Shown piece after piece: positions 1 to 11,811 of a stretch of DNA of 64,000 nt. The position numbers and the translations under genes are program-made. Where the stretch lies: positions 227,015 through 291,014 of the forward strand of contig NC_019566.1 of the NCBI RefSeq assembly GCF_000319385.1, read 5' to 3'. How positions within the stretch are numbered: the stretch's first letter is position 1; every line of letters begins with the position of its first letter. Below the pieces are notes generated by a model. It was not told the origin of the DNA and did no database searches. It saw nothing but the letters and a program-made list of their open reading frames with translations. This DNA comes from Candidatus Endolissoclinum faulkneri L2. GTDB taxonomy: Bacteria; Pseudomonadota; Alphaproteobacteria; Thalassobaculales; Thalassobaculaceae.

Positions 1-1999
<1,999 letters not shown>

Positions 2000-2096
2000 T
2001 CATATTGTTGTTGATTTAATATTTGCTCTGTTTCTTTATATGATATTTAGCTGCATTGGCTAACGGGCTAAAAATACCAAATTCTTGCTATTTTCG

Positions 2097-5000
2097 TTAC
2101 TGATTCCCTTGATTTAGCTGGACATTAAGCCCAAGCGAACGCAGTTCTTTCACCAAAACGTTAAACGATTCCGGAATACCTGCTTCAAAGTTGTCTTCCC
2201 CGCGAACTATAGACTCGTATACTTTAGTACGACCAGATACGTCATCAGATTTAACAGTAAGCATCTCTTGTAGGGTATATGCTGCTCCGTAAGCTTCAAG
2301 GGCCCATACTTCCATTTCACCAAAACGCTGCCCACCAAATTGTGCTTTGCCGCCTAATGGTTGTTGGGTAACAAGGCTGTATGGGCCTATGGAGCGTGCA
2401 TGAATTTTGTCATCTACTAGATGATGGAGCTTGAGCATATAAATATAGCCGACTGTTACTCTTCGATCAAAGTGCTCTCCGGTGCGACCATCCCATAAAT
2501 CTACTTGACCACTTGACTCGAGGCCTGCAATTTGTAGCATATTAACGATATCTTCTTCACGAGCACCATCAAAAACCGGAGTCGCCATCGGTACTCCGCG
2601 TTGAAGATTGCGTGACATTTCAACAATTTCTTTGTCGTTTAAACAAGAAATCTTTTGATTATATTCGTTGTTAGAGTATATTTGTTTAAGCTTATCGCGT
2701 AGAGCAGATATTCCGAAATCTTGATCAAGTTTTTCAAGCATTTCACGAATCTGACGCCCTAGATTAGCTGCAGCCCATCCAAGGTGAGTTTCTAATATTT
2801 GCCCAACATTCATTCTAGACGGAACACCTAGTGGATTTAACACGATATCTACAGCGGTGCCATCTTCTAAGTATGGCATGTCCTCTATAGGATTAATTTT
2901 TGAAATGACACCTTTGTTACCATGACGGCCAGCCATTTTATCGCCGGGCTGTAGCTTGCGCTTAACTGCAATGAACACCTTAACCATTTTCATTACGCCT
3001 GGTGGAAGCTCGTCACCGCTTTGTAATTTGTTTGCTTTATTGTCAAATATATTATTAAGTTGTTCAATTGACTTATCAAAATTTTCTTTCATGCTCTCTA
3101 GATAGTCCATAAGTTGATTGTCATCGACAACCAACTGACGCCATTGGCTAGGAGTGTATTTAGCAAAAACTTCCTCGGTTAGAGGACCTGTTTTAAACCC
3201 TTTCGGACCACTAATTCCGGTTTTACCTGCTAGCAATTTCTTTAAACGATCAAAAAAACCACGTTCTAATATCGCACGCTCGTCGTCACGGTCTTTAGCT
3301 AAAGATTCAATTTCTAAACGCTCAATGGCTTGGCTACGCTCATCTTTTTCGATACCTCGACGAGAAAATACTCTAACCTCAACGACTGTGCCATTTACTC
3401 CAGGGGGTACCTTTAGAGAAGTATCACGTACGTCGGAGGCTTTTTCTCCAAATATTGCACGAAGCAATTTTTCCTCAGGTGTTATTGGAGATTCACCTTT
3501 TGGAGTAACTTTACCGACTAATATATCGCCTGGATTAACTTCAGCGCCTATATAGACTATGCCAGCCTCGTCTAGAATTCTTAAAGTTTCTTCACCAACG
3601 TTTGGAATATCTCTGGTAATTTCTTCCTGGCCTAGTTTAGTATCGCGAGCCATAACCTCAAATTCCTCTATGTGGATTGAGGTAAACAAATCATCTCGAA
3701 CAATGCGCTCGGAGATTAGAATGGAATCTTCAAAATTGTATCCATTCCACGGCATAAAGGCGACAAGTACGTTTTTACCAAGTGCAAGTTCACCCAACTC
3801 AGTAGATGGTCCGTCAGCTATTATGTCACCGCGACTAACGGTGTCGCCAACTGATACCAGTGGTCGTTGAGTTATACAAGTACTCTGATTAGAACGCTGA
3901 AACTTTAGCAACTGGTAAATATCAACATTTGATGCAGTGCCTTCTAGATCTTCATTAGCTAGTATAACGATACGTTGGGCATCTACCTGGTCAATTATTC
4001 CAGACCTTTTGGCTATAATAGCCACACCACTGTCGCGGGCTACAATCGCTTCCATGCCAGTGCCGACATACGGTGCTTCAGCCTGAAGGAGTGGAACAGC
4101 TTGGCGTTGCATGTTTGATCCCATCAGCGCTCGATTAGCATCATCATTCTCTAAAAAAGGGATCAGCGCAGCAGCTACAGACACAAGCTGTTTTGGAGAT
4201 ACATCAAGCATATCAATATCTTCTGGGCGAGCAAGACCAAAGTCACCACGACGGCGAACTGACACCAATTCCTCCTTAAGCTTGCCATCATCATCAATGG
4301 GGGTGTTTGCCTGAGCAATTGTGTAACGTCCTTCTTCCATAGCCGAAATGTAGCACACCTCATTGGTTACCAAAGCGTTTTTTACCTTGCGGTATGGAGT
4401 TTCGATAAAGCCGTATTGATTAATCTTTGCATAAGTAGCTAAAGAATTTATTAGACCAATATTCGGGCCTTCTGGGGTCTCTATTGGACAAATTCTTCCA
4501 TAATGAGTGGGGTGTACATCACGAACTTCGAAGCCGGCACGCTCACGAGTCAGCCCACCAGGCCCAAGCGCCGAAAGGCGGCGTTTGTGAGTAATTTCAG
4601 ATAATGGGTTGGTCTGATCCATAAATTGAGAAAGTTGCGATGAACCAAAAAATTCACGAACTGCTGCTGCTGCTGGTTTAGCATTAATTAGATCATGTGG
4701 CATAACAGTATCGATATCTAATGAGCTCATTCGCTCGCGGATTGCACGCTCCATGCGAAGCAATCCTAGACGATATTGGTTTTCCATAAGCTCACCTACT
4801 GACCTGACCCGGCGATTACCAAGGTGATCAATATCGTCAATTTCTCCTTTACCATTCTTTAAATCAACCAATACCTTAAGAATAGCTAATATATCTTCTT
4901 TACGGAGCACACGAAGCTGATCATCAGTCTCCATTAAGAGACGAGCGTTCATTTTTACCCGACCCACCGCAGATAAATCATAACGTTCATCATCAAAAAA

Positions 5001-6275
5001 TAGACCAGTAAAAAGTGCTTCAGCAGTTTCAAGCGTTGGTGGCTCACCTGGGCGCATCACTCTATAGATGTCGACCAAAGCTTCTTCGCGAGTGGTATTT
5101 TTGTCAATAGCTAAAGTATTTCTTATGTAAGGGCCAAAATTCATATGATCGATTGCTAGGATTGTTAGCTCAGTAACGCCAACAGAATATAATACCTCGA
5201 GTAGATCGCTGGTAATCTCTTCACCGGCATCGCAATGTACTAGACCGGAATTCTCATCAATCATATCAGCACCAATATATTGACCTATCAGTTGTTCACT
5301 TGGAACAAATATGTTCTTCAAGCCATTTCCAAGTAACTTACGTATACTCCTCAGGGTGATTTTATCACCGGCCTCAGCTACTACTTCACCTGTATCGGCA
5401 TCAATTAAGTCATCAGTCAACTTCTTGCCCTTCATGCGACTAGCTTCAAAGGGCAAACGCCAGCCATCACCATCTCGAACATAGTTTATCTTATCGTAGA
5501 AGATACTAAGGATATCCTCAGCACTCATACCCACAACCTTTGCACGCTGCACCTCACTGCCTGTTGCCTGACAATTCTTAAGATAGGCTTCACTATCATC
5601 AGACAAAAGAGCAAACAAAAGTGTTGTAGCGGGTAATTTACGGCGGCGATCAATACGAACATAGGCGATGTCTTTTGCGTCAAATTCGAAATCCAGCCAG
5701 GAACCACGGTATGGAATTACTCGCGCAGCAAACAAATGTTTACCAGAGCTATGAGTTTTACCTTTATCGTGGTCAAAAAATACACCAGGAGAACGATGCA
5801 TTTGACTGACTATGACGCGCTCCGTACCGTTGACTATAAAAGTCCCATTATCTGTCATTAAAGGCATATCACCCATGTACACGTCTTGCTCTTTAATATC
5901 CTTAATCGACTTGAAACCAGTTTCTTCGTCTATATCCCAAACCACTAACCGCAAGGTTACTTTTAGTGGAGCAGAGAAGGTTAGCCCGCGCTGTTGACAT
6001 TCTTCAACATCATATTTGGGATCCTCCAAAGTATAACGTACGAATTCGAGCATGGAGCGTTCTGAAAAGTTGCGAATTGGAAATACTGACTTGAAGACTT
6101 CTTGTAGCCCAATATCACTTCGATTTTTCGCAGAAATGCTCATCTGGAGAAAAGCTTCATAAGAGCTTTTCTGAACCTCTATGAGATTTGGCATCGGCGC
6201 TACTTCGGGAATACTACCAAAGTTTCGACGAACGCGCTTACAACCGGTAAAAGATCCGACTGTGGAAACTGTCAT
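2097..6275 (-). CDS. rpoB: RNA polymerase subunit beta (RpoB)
   Basis: Beta subunit of RNA polymerase, 1392 residues, close to the rhizobial length of about 1380. The N-terminus has the family signature [20 protein letters not shown]. The rifampicin-binding region ([20 protein letters not shown]) has the usual sensitive residues. The C-terminal half has the conserved [12 protein letters not shown] and ends with the [10 protein letters not shown] element. Start ATG at 6275 has GAGG about 7 bases upstream. It sits between rplL and rpoC as in nearly all bacteria. A 285-base spacer containing a perfect hairpin separates it from rplL. Nothing is damaged: this is one of the best preserved genes in the window. 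Confidence 0.99.
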   Translation of the reverse strand: MTVSTVGSFTGCKRVRRNFGSIPEVAPMPNLIEVQKSSYEAFLQMSISAKNRSDIGLQEVFKSVFPIRNFSERSMLEFVRYTLEDPKYDVEECQQRGLTFSAPLKVTLRLVVWDIDEETGFKSIKDIKEQDVYMGDMPLMTDNGTFIVNGTERVIVSQMHRSPGVFFDHDKGKTHSSGKHLFAARVIPYRGSWLDFEFDAKDIAYVRIDRRRKLPATTLLFALLSDDSEAYLKNCQATGSEVQRAKVVGMSAEDILSIFYDKINYVRDGDGWRLPFEASRMKGKKLTDDLIDADTGEVVAEAGDKITLRSIRKLLGNGLKNIFVPSEQLIGQYIGADMIDENSGLVHCDAGEEITSDLLEVLYSVGVTELTILAIDHMNFGPYIRNTLAIDKNTTREEALVDIYRVMRPGEPPTLETAEALFTGLFFDDERYDLSAVGRVKMNARLLMETDDQLRVLRKEDILAILKVLVDLKNGKGEIDDIDHLGNRRVRSVGELMENQYRLGLLRMERAIRERMSSLDIDTVMPHDLINAKPAAAAVREFFGSSQLSQFMDQTNPLSEITHKRRLSALGPGGLTRERAGFEVRDVHPTHYGRICPIETPEGPNIGLINSLATYAKINQYGFIETPYRKVKNALVTNEVCYISAMEEGRYTIAQANTPIDDDGKLKEELVSVRRRGDFGLARPEDIDMLDVSPKQLVSVAAALIPFLENDDANRALMGSNMQRQAVPLLQAEAPYVGTGMEAIVARDSGVAIIAKRSGIIDQVDAQRIVILANEDLEGTASNVDIYQLLKFQRSNQSTCITQRPLVSVGDTVSRGDIIADGPSTELGELALGKNVLVAFMPWNGYNFEDSILISERIVRDDLFTSIHIEEFEVMARDTKLGQEEITRDIPNVGEETLRILDEAGIVYIGAEVNPGDILVGKVTPKGESPITPEEKLLRAIFGEKASDVRDTSLKVPPGVNGTVVEVRVFSRRGIEKDERSQAIERLEIESLAKDRDDERAILERGFFDRLKKLLAGKTGISGPKGFKTGPLTEEVFAKYTPSQWRQLVVDDNQLMDYLESMKENFDKSIEQLNNIFDNKANKLQSGDELPPGVMKMVKVFIAVKRKLQPGDKMAGRHGNKGVISKINPIEDMPYLEDGTAVDIVLNPLGVPSRMNVGQILETHLGWAAANLGRQIREMLEKLDQDFGISALRDKLKQIYSNNEYNQKISCLNDKEIVEMSRNLQRGVPMATPVFDGAREEDIVNMLQIAGLESSGQVDLWDGRTGEHFDRRVTVGYIYMLKLHHLVDDKIHARSIGPYSLVTQQPLGGKAQFGGQRFGEMEVWALEAYGAAYTLQEMLTVKSDDVSGRTKVYESIVRGEDNFEAGIPESFNVLVKELRSLGLNVQLNQGNQ

Positions 6276-6426
6276 CTTGCGACCTCGACCTTAACGTGTG
6301 ACTCAAAAGAAATTATAAATACTCGTTGAGTAAAGCGATTTATTTATTTCACGACCTAACTAGCGTAAAACAAAAGTTTAAGCGATACGTTGCTTTTATC
6401 TTTTCTACAAGCAATCCTAAACCTTA

Positions 6427-6446
6427 AATTAGAGTTTTCTCTAATT
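6427..6446 (-). terminator. Hairpin in the rplL-rpoB spacer, possible attenuator
   Basis: A perfect 8-bp stem (AATTAGAG / CTCTAATT) closes a 4-base loop between rplL and rpoB. In many bacteria this spacer holds a partial terminator that lowers rpoBC expression relative to the ribosomal stalk genes. Position and symmetry fit that role, but there is no clear run of T after it, and AT-rich spacers form chance hairpins. Confidence 0.3.
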
Positions 6447-6560
6447 AACCTGTAACTATACAGAACGAATCGAGAACACTAGCTTAGGGTAATAAACTAA
6501 ACTAGAAACGAGATTAAACGGACCATTCCATCAAAAATCTGTTCTAAAAATTCATCTAGA

Positions 6561-6938
6561 CTATTTAATCTCAATTACAGCTCCAGTTTCCTCCAGTTTG
6601 TTTTTGATTTTTTGGGCTTCTTCCCTGGAAACAGCATCTTTGATAAGCTGCGGAGCTCCTTCAACAAGATCCTTTGCATCCTTAAGACCAAGACCGGTAA
6701 TAGCTCTGATCTCTTTAATAACATTAATTTTTTTTGTACCAGCGGTAGAAAGTATAACGTCAAACTCATTTTTTTCTTCAACCGTTGTGGCAGGCGCGCT
6801 GTCACTAACACTAGCAGTTATCCCGATTGGAGCAGCTGCAGATACATGCCACTTTTCTTCCAAAATCTTTGACAGTTCAGCTGCCTCAAGGATAGTCAGA
6901 CTGGATAGATCATCAACCAGCTTCGCAAGGTCAGACAT
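6561..6938 (-). CDS. rplL: 50S ribosomal protein L7/L12
   Basis: Ribosomal stalk protein that recruits translation GTPases. Starting at the internal ATG ([15 protein letters not shown]) gives 125 residues, the family's normal length; an ATG 8 codons upstream would add an extension not seen in homologues. GGAG lies 8 bases before the chosen start. The N-terminal dimerisation helix, the short alanine-rich hinge (about residues 34-50) and the C-terminal domain with [15 protein letters not shown] are all present. It follows rplJ by about 80 bases, the usual L10-L7/L12 pair, and precedes rpoB. Confidence 0.97.
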   Translation of the reverse strand: MSDLAKLVDDLSSLTILEAAELSKILEEKWHVSAAAPIGITASVSDSAPATTVEEKNEFDVILSTAGTKKINVIKEIRAITGLGLKDAKDLVEGAPQLIKDAVSREEAQKIKNKLEETGAVIEIK

Positions 6939-7017
6939 TTTAATTAACTCCACATTATACATTATATACTATTGTTAATAGATTAATACTTCCTAATTGA
7001 GATCAGCTTTCTTAATC

Positions 7018-7530
7018 TTAACTATCACTGATGCTGTGAAATCTAAGTACTCGCGTTATTTTACTTGCTGGTGCTCCAATTATAGTTACTATCTTACGAG
7101 GCACATTCCGAAGAACACTTGTAATGTTATTGCGAGACTCTTCGATTGATGGGGTTGTAGAAAGAACATAAATTTCATTGGTATCAAGTACTTGTTCCCC
7201 TAATCCGCCACCAATAATTGTGATTTTCTCATTTTTATTGGCAAACTCAACAATCACTTTTATCGCCGGGATAGGATTTTTCGATATTGTCAAAGAAGTT
7301 GGACCAGTTAATAAGTGCCTTAAGTTTGCGTAGCGCGTATCAAGCAAGGCAAGACGAGCAAGTCGATTTTTGACTACCTTGTAACACCCTCCCACCGCAC
7401 GTATTTTTGCCCGCAAATCTTCGATTTCTTTCACTGTCAGATGAGCATGATGTGTAATAACAAGGACATCAGCACATTTAAAAGTCGAGTGAATTGATTT
7501 GATTAATTCAGACTTTTTGGTTCGGTTCAC
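7018..7530 (-). CDS. rplJ: 50S ribosomal protein L10
   Basis: L10 anchors L7/L12 dimers to the ribosome. 170 residues, the usual rhizobial length. The N-terminal part has the L10 pattern (VTHHAHLTVKEIEDLR-type helix, then YKVVKNRLARLAL), and the C-terminal helix that binds L7/L12 follows GAPASKITRVL. The start is GTG at 7530 with GGAG upstream. The 334-base spacer between rplA and this gene is where an L10-binding leader is expected, so autoregulation by L10 is plausible. Confidence 0.96.
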   Translation of the reverse strand: MNRTKKSELIKSIHSTFKCADVLVITHHAHLTVKEIEDLRAKIRAVGGCYKVVKNRLARLALLDTRYANLRHLLTGPTSLTISKNPIPAIKVIVEFANKNEKITIIGGGLGEQVLDTNEIYVLSTTPSIEESRNNITSVLRNVPRKIVTIIGAPASKITRVLRFHSISDS

Positions 7531-7864
7531 CTAATTATTCTCCGCAATTTGAAATCGTCGTGCCGGTGTTCCGACCTAGAGACAACTCTCTAGGTTAGAT
7601 GCATTTTAAAGATAGAAAATTGAAATACTCTTTTATAGTTAACTTAATCTAGAAATTTAACTCAGCAGGCTTAACCCCCCCCCCTACAAACGTCAGAGCT
7701 TCTTTATACTGTGTGGGCGAAATTTAATAGCAGCCTAACCTTAAACAGCAATAGACTAGTTAAAGTCATAACAACGACATGACTCTCCGCTTAAAAATAT
7801 TAATCAAAATAGCGCTTGTAGCAAAGTTAATAATCTACGCAAGTTTAACTTTTTAAAGCAAAAA
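7531..7864 (-). promoter_or_regulatory. Putative L10 leader region upstream of rplJ
   Basis: The only long spacer inside the ribosomal protein block, lying directly before rplJ. On the minus strand it contains a perfect 9-bp stem with a 4-base loop (ACCTAGAGA / TCTCTAGGT, 7574-7595) about 45 bases before the GTG, and a run of ten C (7675-7684 on the plus strand, so G on the transcript). In many bacteria an RNA structure here binds the L10-L12 complex and represses rplJL. Location supports the call; I could not fit the full conserved leader fold by eye. Confidence 0.4.
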
Positions 7865-8563
7865 CTATGCGCTATTCAAAACAGCGGAATCAACTTTAAT
7901 ACTTGGTCCCATAGTTGAGCTAATTGATACGCGCCTAATATAGCTACCTTTTATGCCTAAAGGTTTGGCATTGATAATGGCGTTAATAAAAGCCTTCGCA
8001 TTATCTACCAAATGATTTTCGGGAAAGCTCACCTTGCCGATCCCAGCATGTACTATACCAGCTTTTTCAACCCGAAACTCCAACTGACCAGCTTTAGCAA
8101 GCTTAACGGCTTCGGCGGTATTCCGAGTAACTGTTTTAAGCTTGGGGTTCGGCATTAATCCACGAGGACCAAGCACTTTGCCAAGCTTACTAACCATAAC
8201 CATCATTTCAGGTGTAGCAATCAATCTATTAAAGTCAATACGACCGTTTTTGACCTCTTCCATTAAATCCTCAGCACCAACTACCTCAGCTCCAGCCAAG
8301 CGAGCTTCATCCGCTTCAACATTCTTGGCAAAAACTGCTACTCGAATAGATTTACCAGTGCCATATGGCAAAGATACAACTCCGCGTACCATCTGCTCAG
8401 AGCGTTTAGGATTAACGTTTAAATTGATTGATATTTCAACTGTCTCATTGAATTTAACCATAGAATTAAACTTGATAATTTGTATTGCTTCTGAAACACT
8501 ACTTAGTTTACCGCGATCTATATTGTTATAGATGTTTCTGAGACGCTTACCAGCTTTTGTCAC
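7865..8563 (-). CDS. rplA: 50S ribosomal protein L1
   Basis: L1 forms the mobile L1 stalk that moves deacylated tRNA from the E site. The chosen start is GTG at 8563 (MTKAGKRLRNI), which gives 232 residues, the standard length, with GGAG about 9 bases upstream; an upstream TTG in frame would overlap rplK and add residues foreign to the family. Core motifs are intact: EQMVRGVVSLPYGTG, GAEVVGAEDL, GKVLGPRGLMPNPK and GTVT-like segment. It begins just after the rplK stop, so translation of the two is likely coupled. Confidence 0.95.
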   Translation of the reverse strand: MTKAGKRLRNIYNNIDRGKLSSVSEAIQIIKFNSMVKFNETVEISINLNVNPKRSEQMVRGVVSLPYGTGKSIRVAVFAKNVEADEARLAGAEVVGAEDLMEEVKNGRIDFNRLIATPEMMVMVSKLGKVLGPRGLMPNPKLKTVTRNTAEAVKLAKAGQLEFRVEKAGIVHAGIGKVSFPENHLVDNAKAFINAIINAKPLGIKGSYIRRVSISSTMGPSIKVDSAVLNSA

Positions 8564-8570
8564 GACTGCC

Positions 8571-8999
8571 TTACTCCACAACCTTTATGCCGATAGAACG
8601 GGCAGAACCCTTAATCATCTTAACGGCTCCCCTTATGTCAATTGCATTTAGGTCGGGCATTTTAATTGCAGCGATCTCCTCGATCTGAGTTAAAGATATT
8701 TCAGCAAAAGCAGATCGACCAGGTGTTTGCGAACCTTTTGTTAAACTTAATGCCCGCTTCAAAAAATAAGATACAGGTGGAGTCTTAGTAACAAAAGTAA
8801 AAGTACGATCAGCGTAGGCAGTGATCACTACTGGTACTGGCATTCCATTTTCCATTTTCTCAGTAAGAGTGTTAAATGCCTTACAGAATTCCATAATATT
8901 AAGTCCGCGTTGACCAAGAGCAGGGCCAACTGGAGGAGATGGTTTAGCGCTCCCTGCTGGTATTTCAAGCTTAAAAGAACTGATTATCTTCTTAGCCAT
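8571..8999 (-). CDS. rplK: 50S ribosomal protein L11
   Basis: L11 binds the GTPase-associated centre of 23S rRNA. Starting at [16 protein letters not shown] gives 142 residues, exactly the usual length; five extra codons upstream are possible but unlike homologues. The hallmark [24 protein letters not shown] is present, split here as in the family, and the C-terminal RNA-binding domain ends [12 protein letters not shown]. It is separated from nusG by about 195 bases and abuts rplA. Confidence 0.97.
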   Translation of the reverse strand: MAKKIISSFKLEIPAGSAKPSPPVGPALGQRGLNIMEFCKAFNTLTEKMENGMPVPVVITAYADRTFTFVTKTPPVSYFLKRALSLTKGSQTPGRSAFAEISLTQIEEIAAIKMPDLNAIDIRGAVKMIKGSARSIGIKVVE

Positions 9000-9194
9000 T
9001 GTTAACCTTTTCAATATTTATACCGAGATTTTGTACTTTAAATATTCTTGGTAACCAATTTTCGGCTTACCTTAAATTTGAATTTAAGTAGTGATTTATT
9101 AATAATTTACATTCACAATTAAGACATATAAATATGGAACAATCGTTATCGAGTCATCGAGCAAACAACTAGAAATAACACAAATCAAAAAAAC

Positions 9195-9725
9195 TCAATT
9201 TTTTTCAACCTGATTAAAATCCAGATCAACTGGCGTTGATCTACCAAATATTGAAACGGCAACTTTTAAACGAGATCGTTCGTCATCTACATCCTCGACA
9301 AGGCCATTAAATGTGGCAAATGGACCGTCAGACACACGAACTTGCTCTCCTATTTCAAAGTTAATAGAAGTCTGTGGTCGATCGATTCCTTCAGATACTT
9401 GTTTCAGCAAACGATCAGCTTCGATTTGAGAGATTGGTATAGGCTTACTTTTGCCGCCAACAAAACCTGCAACCTTTGACTGTGATCTGACTAGATGCCA
9501 AACCTCATCAGTTAACTCCATTTTAATCAATATATAACCAGGAAAAAACTTGCGCTCCTTTGTCGCTTTTATGCCACGACGTACCTCAATAACTTCTTCG
9601 GTTGGCACAAGAATTTCGGTAATTAAATCCTCAAACTTATTTCGCGCAACTCGCTCATTAATAGACTGAGCAACTCTTTTCTCAAATCCAGAGTAAACTT
9701 GAACCACATACCATCGCTGTGTCAT
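9195..9725 (-). CDS. nusG: Transcription termination/antitermination protein NusG
   Basis: Elongation factor that binds the RNA polymerase clamp and links it to Rho or the ribosome. 176 residues, normal for alphaproteobacteria. The NGN domain starts RWYVVQVYSGFEKRVAQ and contains FFPGYILIKMELTDEVWHLV; the C-terminal KOW domain has GEQVRVSDGPFATFNG. The ATG comes one base after the secE stop, the normal secE-nusG arrangement. Confidence 0.97.
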   Translation of the reverse strand: MTQRWYVVQVYSGFEKRVAQSINERVARNKFEDLITEILVPTEEVIEVRRGIKATKERKFFPGYILIKMELTDEVWHLVRSQSKVAGFVGGKSKPIPISQIEADRLLKQVSEGIDRPQTSINFEIGEQVRVSDGPFATFNGLVEDVDDERSRLKVAVSIFGRSTPVDLDFNQVEKN

Positions 9726-9726
9726 G

Positions 9727-9927
9727 TCAATTTCCGAGGCCCAAAACTATTTGAACACCCCAAGAAATAACCTGGTCGACAACAAAGAGAAACACCGAGG
9801 ACAAAAAAACCATAACCAATACCATCAAAGTGGCTAGAAGAACCTCTCTACGACCGGCCCAAGCAACCATAGCCACTTCCTTTCGAACCTGACGTATAAA
9901 CTGGGATGGACTTAGTTTAATTATCAA
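9727..9927 (-). CDS. secE: Preprotein translocase subunit SecE
   Basis: Essential membrane subunit of the SecYEG channel. 66 residues, the short one-helix alphaproteobacterial form: an amphipathic segment (FIRQVRKEVAMVAWAGRREV) then one transmembrane helix (about residues 30-52, LLATLMVLVMVFLSSVFLFV). The family's cytoplasmic motif is usually W-P-S/T-R-R-E; here it reads WAGRREV, with the proline replaced. The start is TTG at 9927 with GAGG 7 bases before it. Lies between tRNA-Trp and nusG. Confidence 0.93.
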   Translation of the reverse strand: MIIKLSPSQFIRQVRKEVAMVAWAGRREVLLATLMVLVMVFLSSVFLFVVDQVISWGVQIVLGLGN

Positions 9928-10072
9928 TCGTATCCTCTACCATCCAGTTTTATATCACACAATATTAAAACACTGCACTAATATAAAAATTCTACCAAAA
10001 AGATCAAATGGTGTATCATTAAGATGGAAACTATCAAAACTTCACTAAATTTTTTTAATAGTCGAGAGACGG

Positions 10073-10145
10073 CAGGAGTGGAGGGTTTCGAACCCCCAGC
10101 CCCCGGTTTTGGAGACCGGTGCTCTACCAGTTGAGCTACACTCCT
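10073..10145 (-). tRNA. tRNA-Trp (anticodon CCA)
   Basis: A complete 73-base cloverleaf: acceptor stem AGGAGTG / CACTCCT, D stem GCTC / GAGC, anticodon stem CCGGT / ACCGG around loop CTCCAAA (anticodon CCA), and T loop TTCGAAA. Discriminator base G; CCA is not encoded (the genome has CCG). Its place between tuf and secE is the conserved alphaproteobacterial one. Anticodon CCA, not UCA, fits a standard genetic code. Confidence 0.97.
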
Positions 10146-10199
10146 CAATCTCAAAAAAGCAATTTTTAATAAAGAGTTGATAGTAAAAAGCATTTTATT

Positions 10200-11393
10200 T
10201 TAATCTGTAATCTGAGAGACTAAACCAGCACCGACGGTACGGCCACCTTCACGAACGGCAAAGCGTAAACCATCGTCCATGGCAATCGGTGCAATTAATT
10301 CAACAGACATCGTAACGTTATCGCCCGGCATAACCATCTCGGTACCCTCCGGTAAAGTAACTGTCCCAGTAACATCTGTTGTGCGGAAGTAAAACTGTGG
10401 GCGGTAATTAGTAAAAAAAGGTGTATGACGGCCACCTTCTTCTTTAGTTAAAATGTAAGATTCAGCTTTGAATTTAGTGTGTGGTGTGATCGTAGTAGGT
10501 TTTGCAAGAACTTGCCCTCGCTCAACATCCTCGCGCTTAGTGCCGCGCAACAAAACCCCAACATTGTCGCCTGCTTCACCTTGATCAAGTAGCTTGCGGA
10601 ACATTTCTACTCCAGTACAAGTGGTTTTTGTAGTTGTTTTAATACCTACAATTTCAATTTCATCACCAATTCTTACGACACCACGTTCTATACGCCCAGT
10701 GACTACAGTACCTCGACCAGAGATGGAAAAAACATCCTCAATTGGCATTAAGAATGGCTGATCCTTTGGCCTCTCGGGCGTTGGAATGTAATTATCTACC
10801 GTACTCATTAGTTCAAGTATAGCATTCTTTCCAAATTTATCGTTACCACCGTCCTCCAAAGCGGCAAGAGCAGAGCCTCTTGTGATTGGAATTTCTTCAC
10901 CAGGAAATTCATAAGAAGACAATAGCTCCCTAATTTCCAATTCAACTAATTCGAGAAGCTCATCATCGTCTACCTGATCTACTTTATTCATTAGCACAAC
11001 CAACGCCGGAACTCCAACTTGGCGCGCTAAAAGAATATGTTCTCTAGTCTGAGGCATAGGGCCATCTGCCGCTGAAACCACCAGGATCGCACCGTCCATT
11101 TGTGCTGCACCTGTAATCATATTTTTTACGTAATCAGCATGGCCAGGACAGTCCACATGTGCATAATGACGGTTGACAGTTTCATATTCTACGTGTGCTG
11201 TTGAGATAGTAATGCCACGCGCCTTTTCTTCTGGCGCTTTATCGATGGCATCATAGGCCATAAACGTGGCACCGCCAATCTCAGCAAGTGTTTTTGTGAT
11301 CGCTGCCGTCAAAGTAGTCTTACCATGGTCGACGTGACCAATAGTTCCGATGTTACAATGCGGCTTTTTCCGCTCAAATTTCTCCTTGGCCAT
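10200..11393 (-). CDS. tuf: Translation elongation factor Tu
   Basis: GTPase that delivers aminoacyl-tRNA to the ribosome. 397 residues. G motifs are intact: GHVDHGKT (G1), the switch region [15 protein letters not shown] (G3), NKVDQVDD (G4) and RGSAL (G5); domains II and III follow with [13 protein letters not shown] and GGRHTPFF. It lies between tRNA-Tyr and tRNA-Trp on the same strand, so one transcript could carry both tRNAs and run into secE-nusG. A TTGACA box (11477-11482, minus strand) lies in the upstream spacer but I see no good -10 partner. A ten-base A run (plus strand) also lies there. Confidence 0.99.
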   Translation of the reverse strand: MAKEKFERKKPHCNIGTIGHVDHGKTTLTAAITKTLAEIGGATFMAYDAIDKAPEEKARGITISTAHVEYETVNRHYAHVDCPGHADYVKNMITGAAQMDGAILVVSAADGPMPQTREHILLARQVGVPALVVLMNKVDQVDDDELLELVELEIRELLSSYEFPGEEIPITRGSALAALEDGGNDKFGKNAILELMSTVDNYIPTPERPKDQPFLMPIEDVFSISGRGTVVTGRIERGVVRIGDEIEIVGIKTTTKTTCTGVEMFRKLLDQGEAGDNVGVLLRGTKREDVERGQVLAKPTTITPHTKFKAESYILTKEEGGRHTPFFTNYRPQFYFRTTDVTGTVTLPEGTEMVMPGDNVTMSVELIAPIAMDDGLRFAVREGGRTVGAGLVSQITD

Positions 11394-11512
11394 CTAGTCA
11401 TTCCCAATCGTTTGCATCATTAAGGCACCAGAAGGAGATGCCCAAAAAAAAAACAAATCCATTAATACCAAGGATCTGTCAAGTTGATAATAGATAAGTG
11501 GACATTAATGAG

Positions 11513-11600
11513 TGGTAGTGGGGGTAGGATTCGAACCTACGGACGCACACACGCGGGCAGATTTACAGTCTGCTGCCTTTAACCACTCGGCCACCCCACC
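11513..11600 (-). tRNA. tRNA-Tyr (anticodon GTA), CCA encoded
   Basis: Class II tRNA with a long variable arm. Anticodon stem GCAGA / TCTGC closes loop CTGTAAA, anticodon GTA. T stem-loop GTAGG-TTCGAAT-CCTAC. The acceptor pairs GGTGGGG with CCCCACT, so the first pair is a G-T wobble, followed by discriminator A and an encoded CCA (11513-11515). Its place directly upstream of tuf, and divergent from rlmB, is the normal rhizobial arrangement. Confidence 0.96.
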
Positions 11601-11777
11601 TAAAAATTTAAGCAAACGCAAGAATTGCTTTTATTGGCAAGCCCCATGACATTCCAAAATTCCCCATTAAATTAGTTATTATGACATGAAGAATTCCATA
11701 TGTTAGTTTTTGAGTGTTTGTCAACGACTAATTACGAATGAAAATGATTGTAAATGAATGCATAGCTAATTTGATTC

Positions 11778-11805
11778 TTGATCAAGGACTGTTGTTTGGT
11801 ACAAT
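11778..11805 (+). promoter_or_regulatory. rlmB promoter, TTGATC-16-TACAAT
   Basis: A -35-like TTGATC (11778-11783) and a -10-like TACAAT (11800-11805) are 16 bases apart. The -10 ends only 6 bases before the rlmB ATG, so transcription would begin at or next to the start codon. The same -35 and spacing recur before tsaB. Confidence 0.5.
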
Positions 11806-11811
11806 ATTTCG

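Noticed and set aside
9978-10193. A 71-codon open frame with VAQLVEHRSPKPGAGGSKP
   Set aside because: It is a translation of the tRNA-Trp gene region; this string is a well-known spurious protein made by reading through tRNAs.
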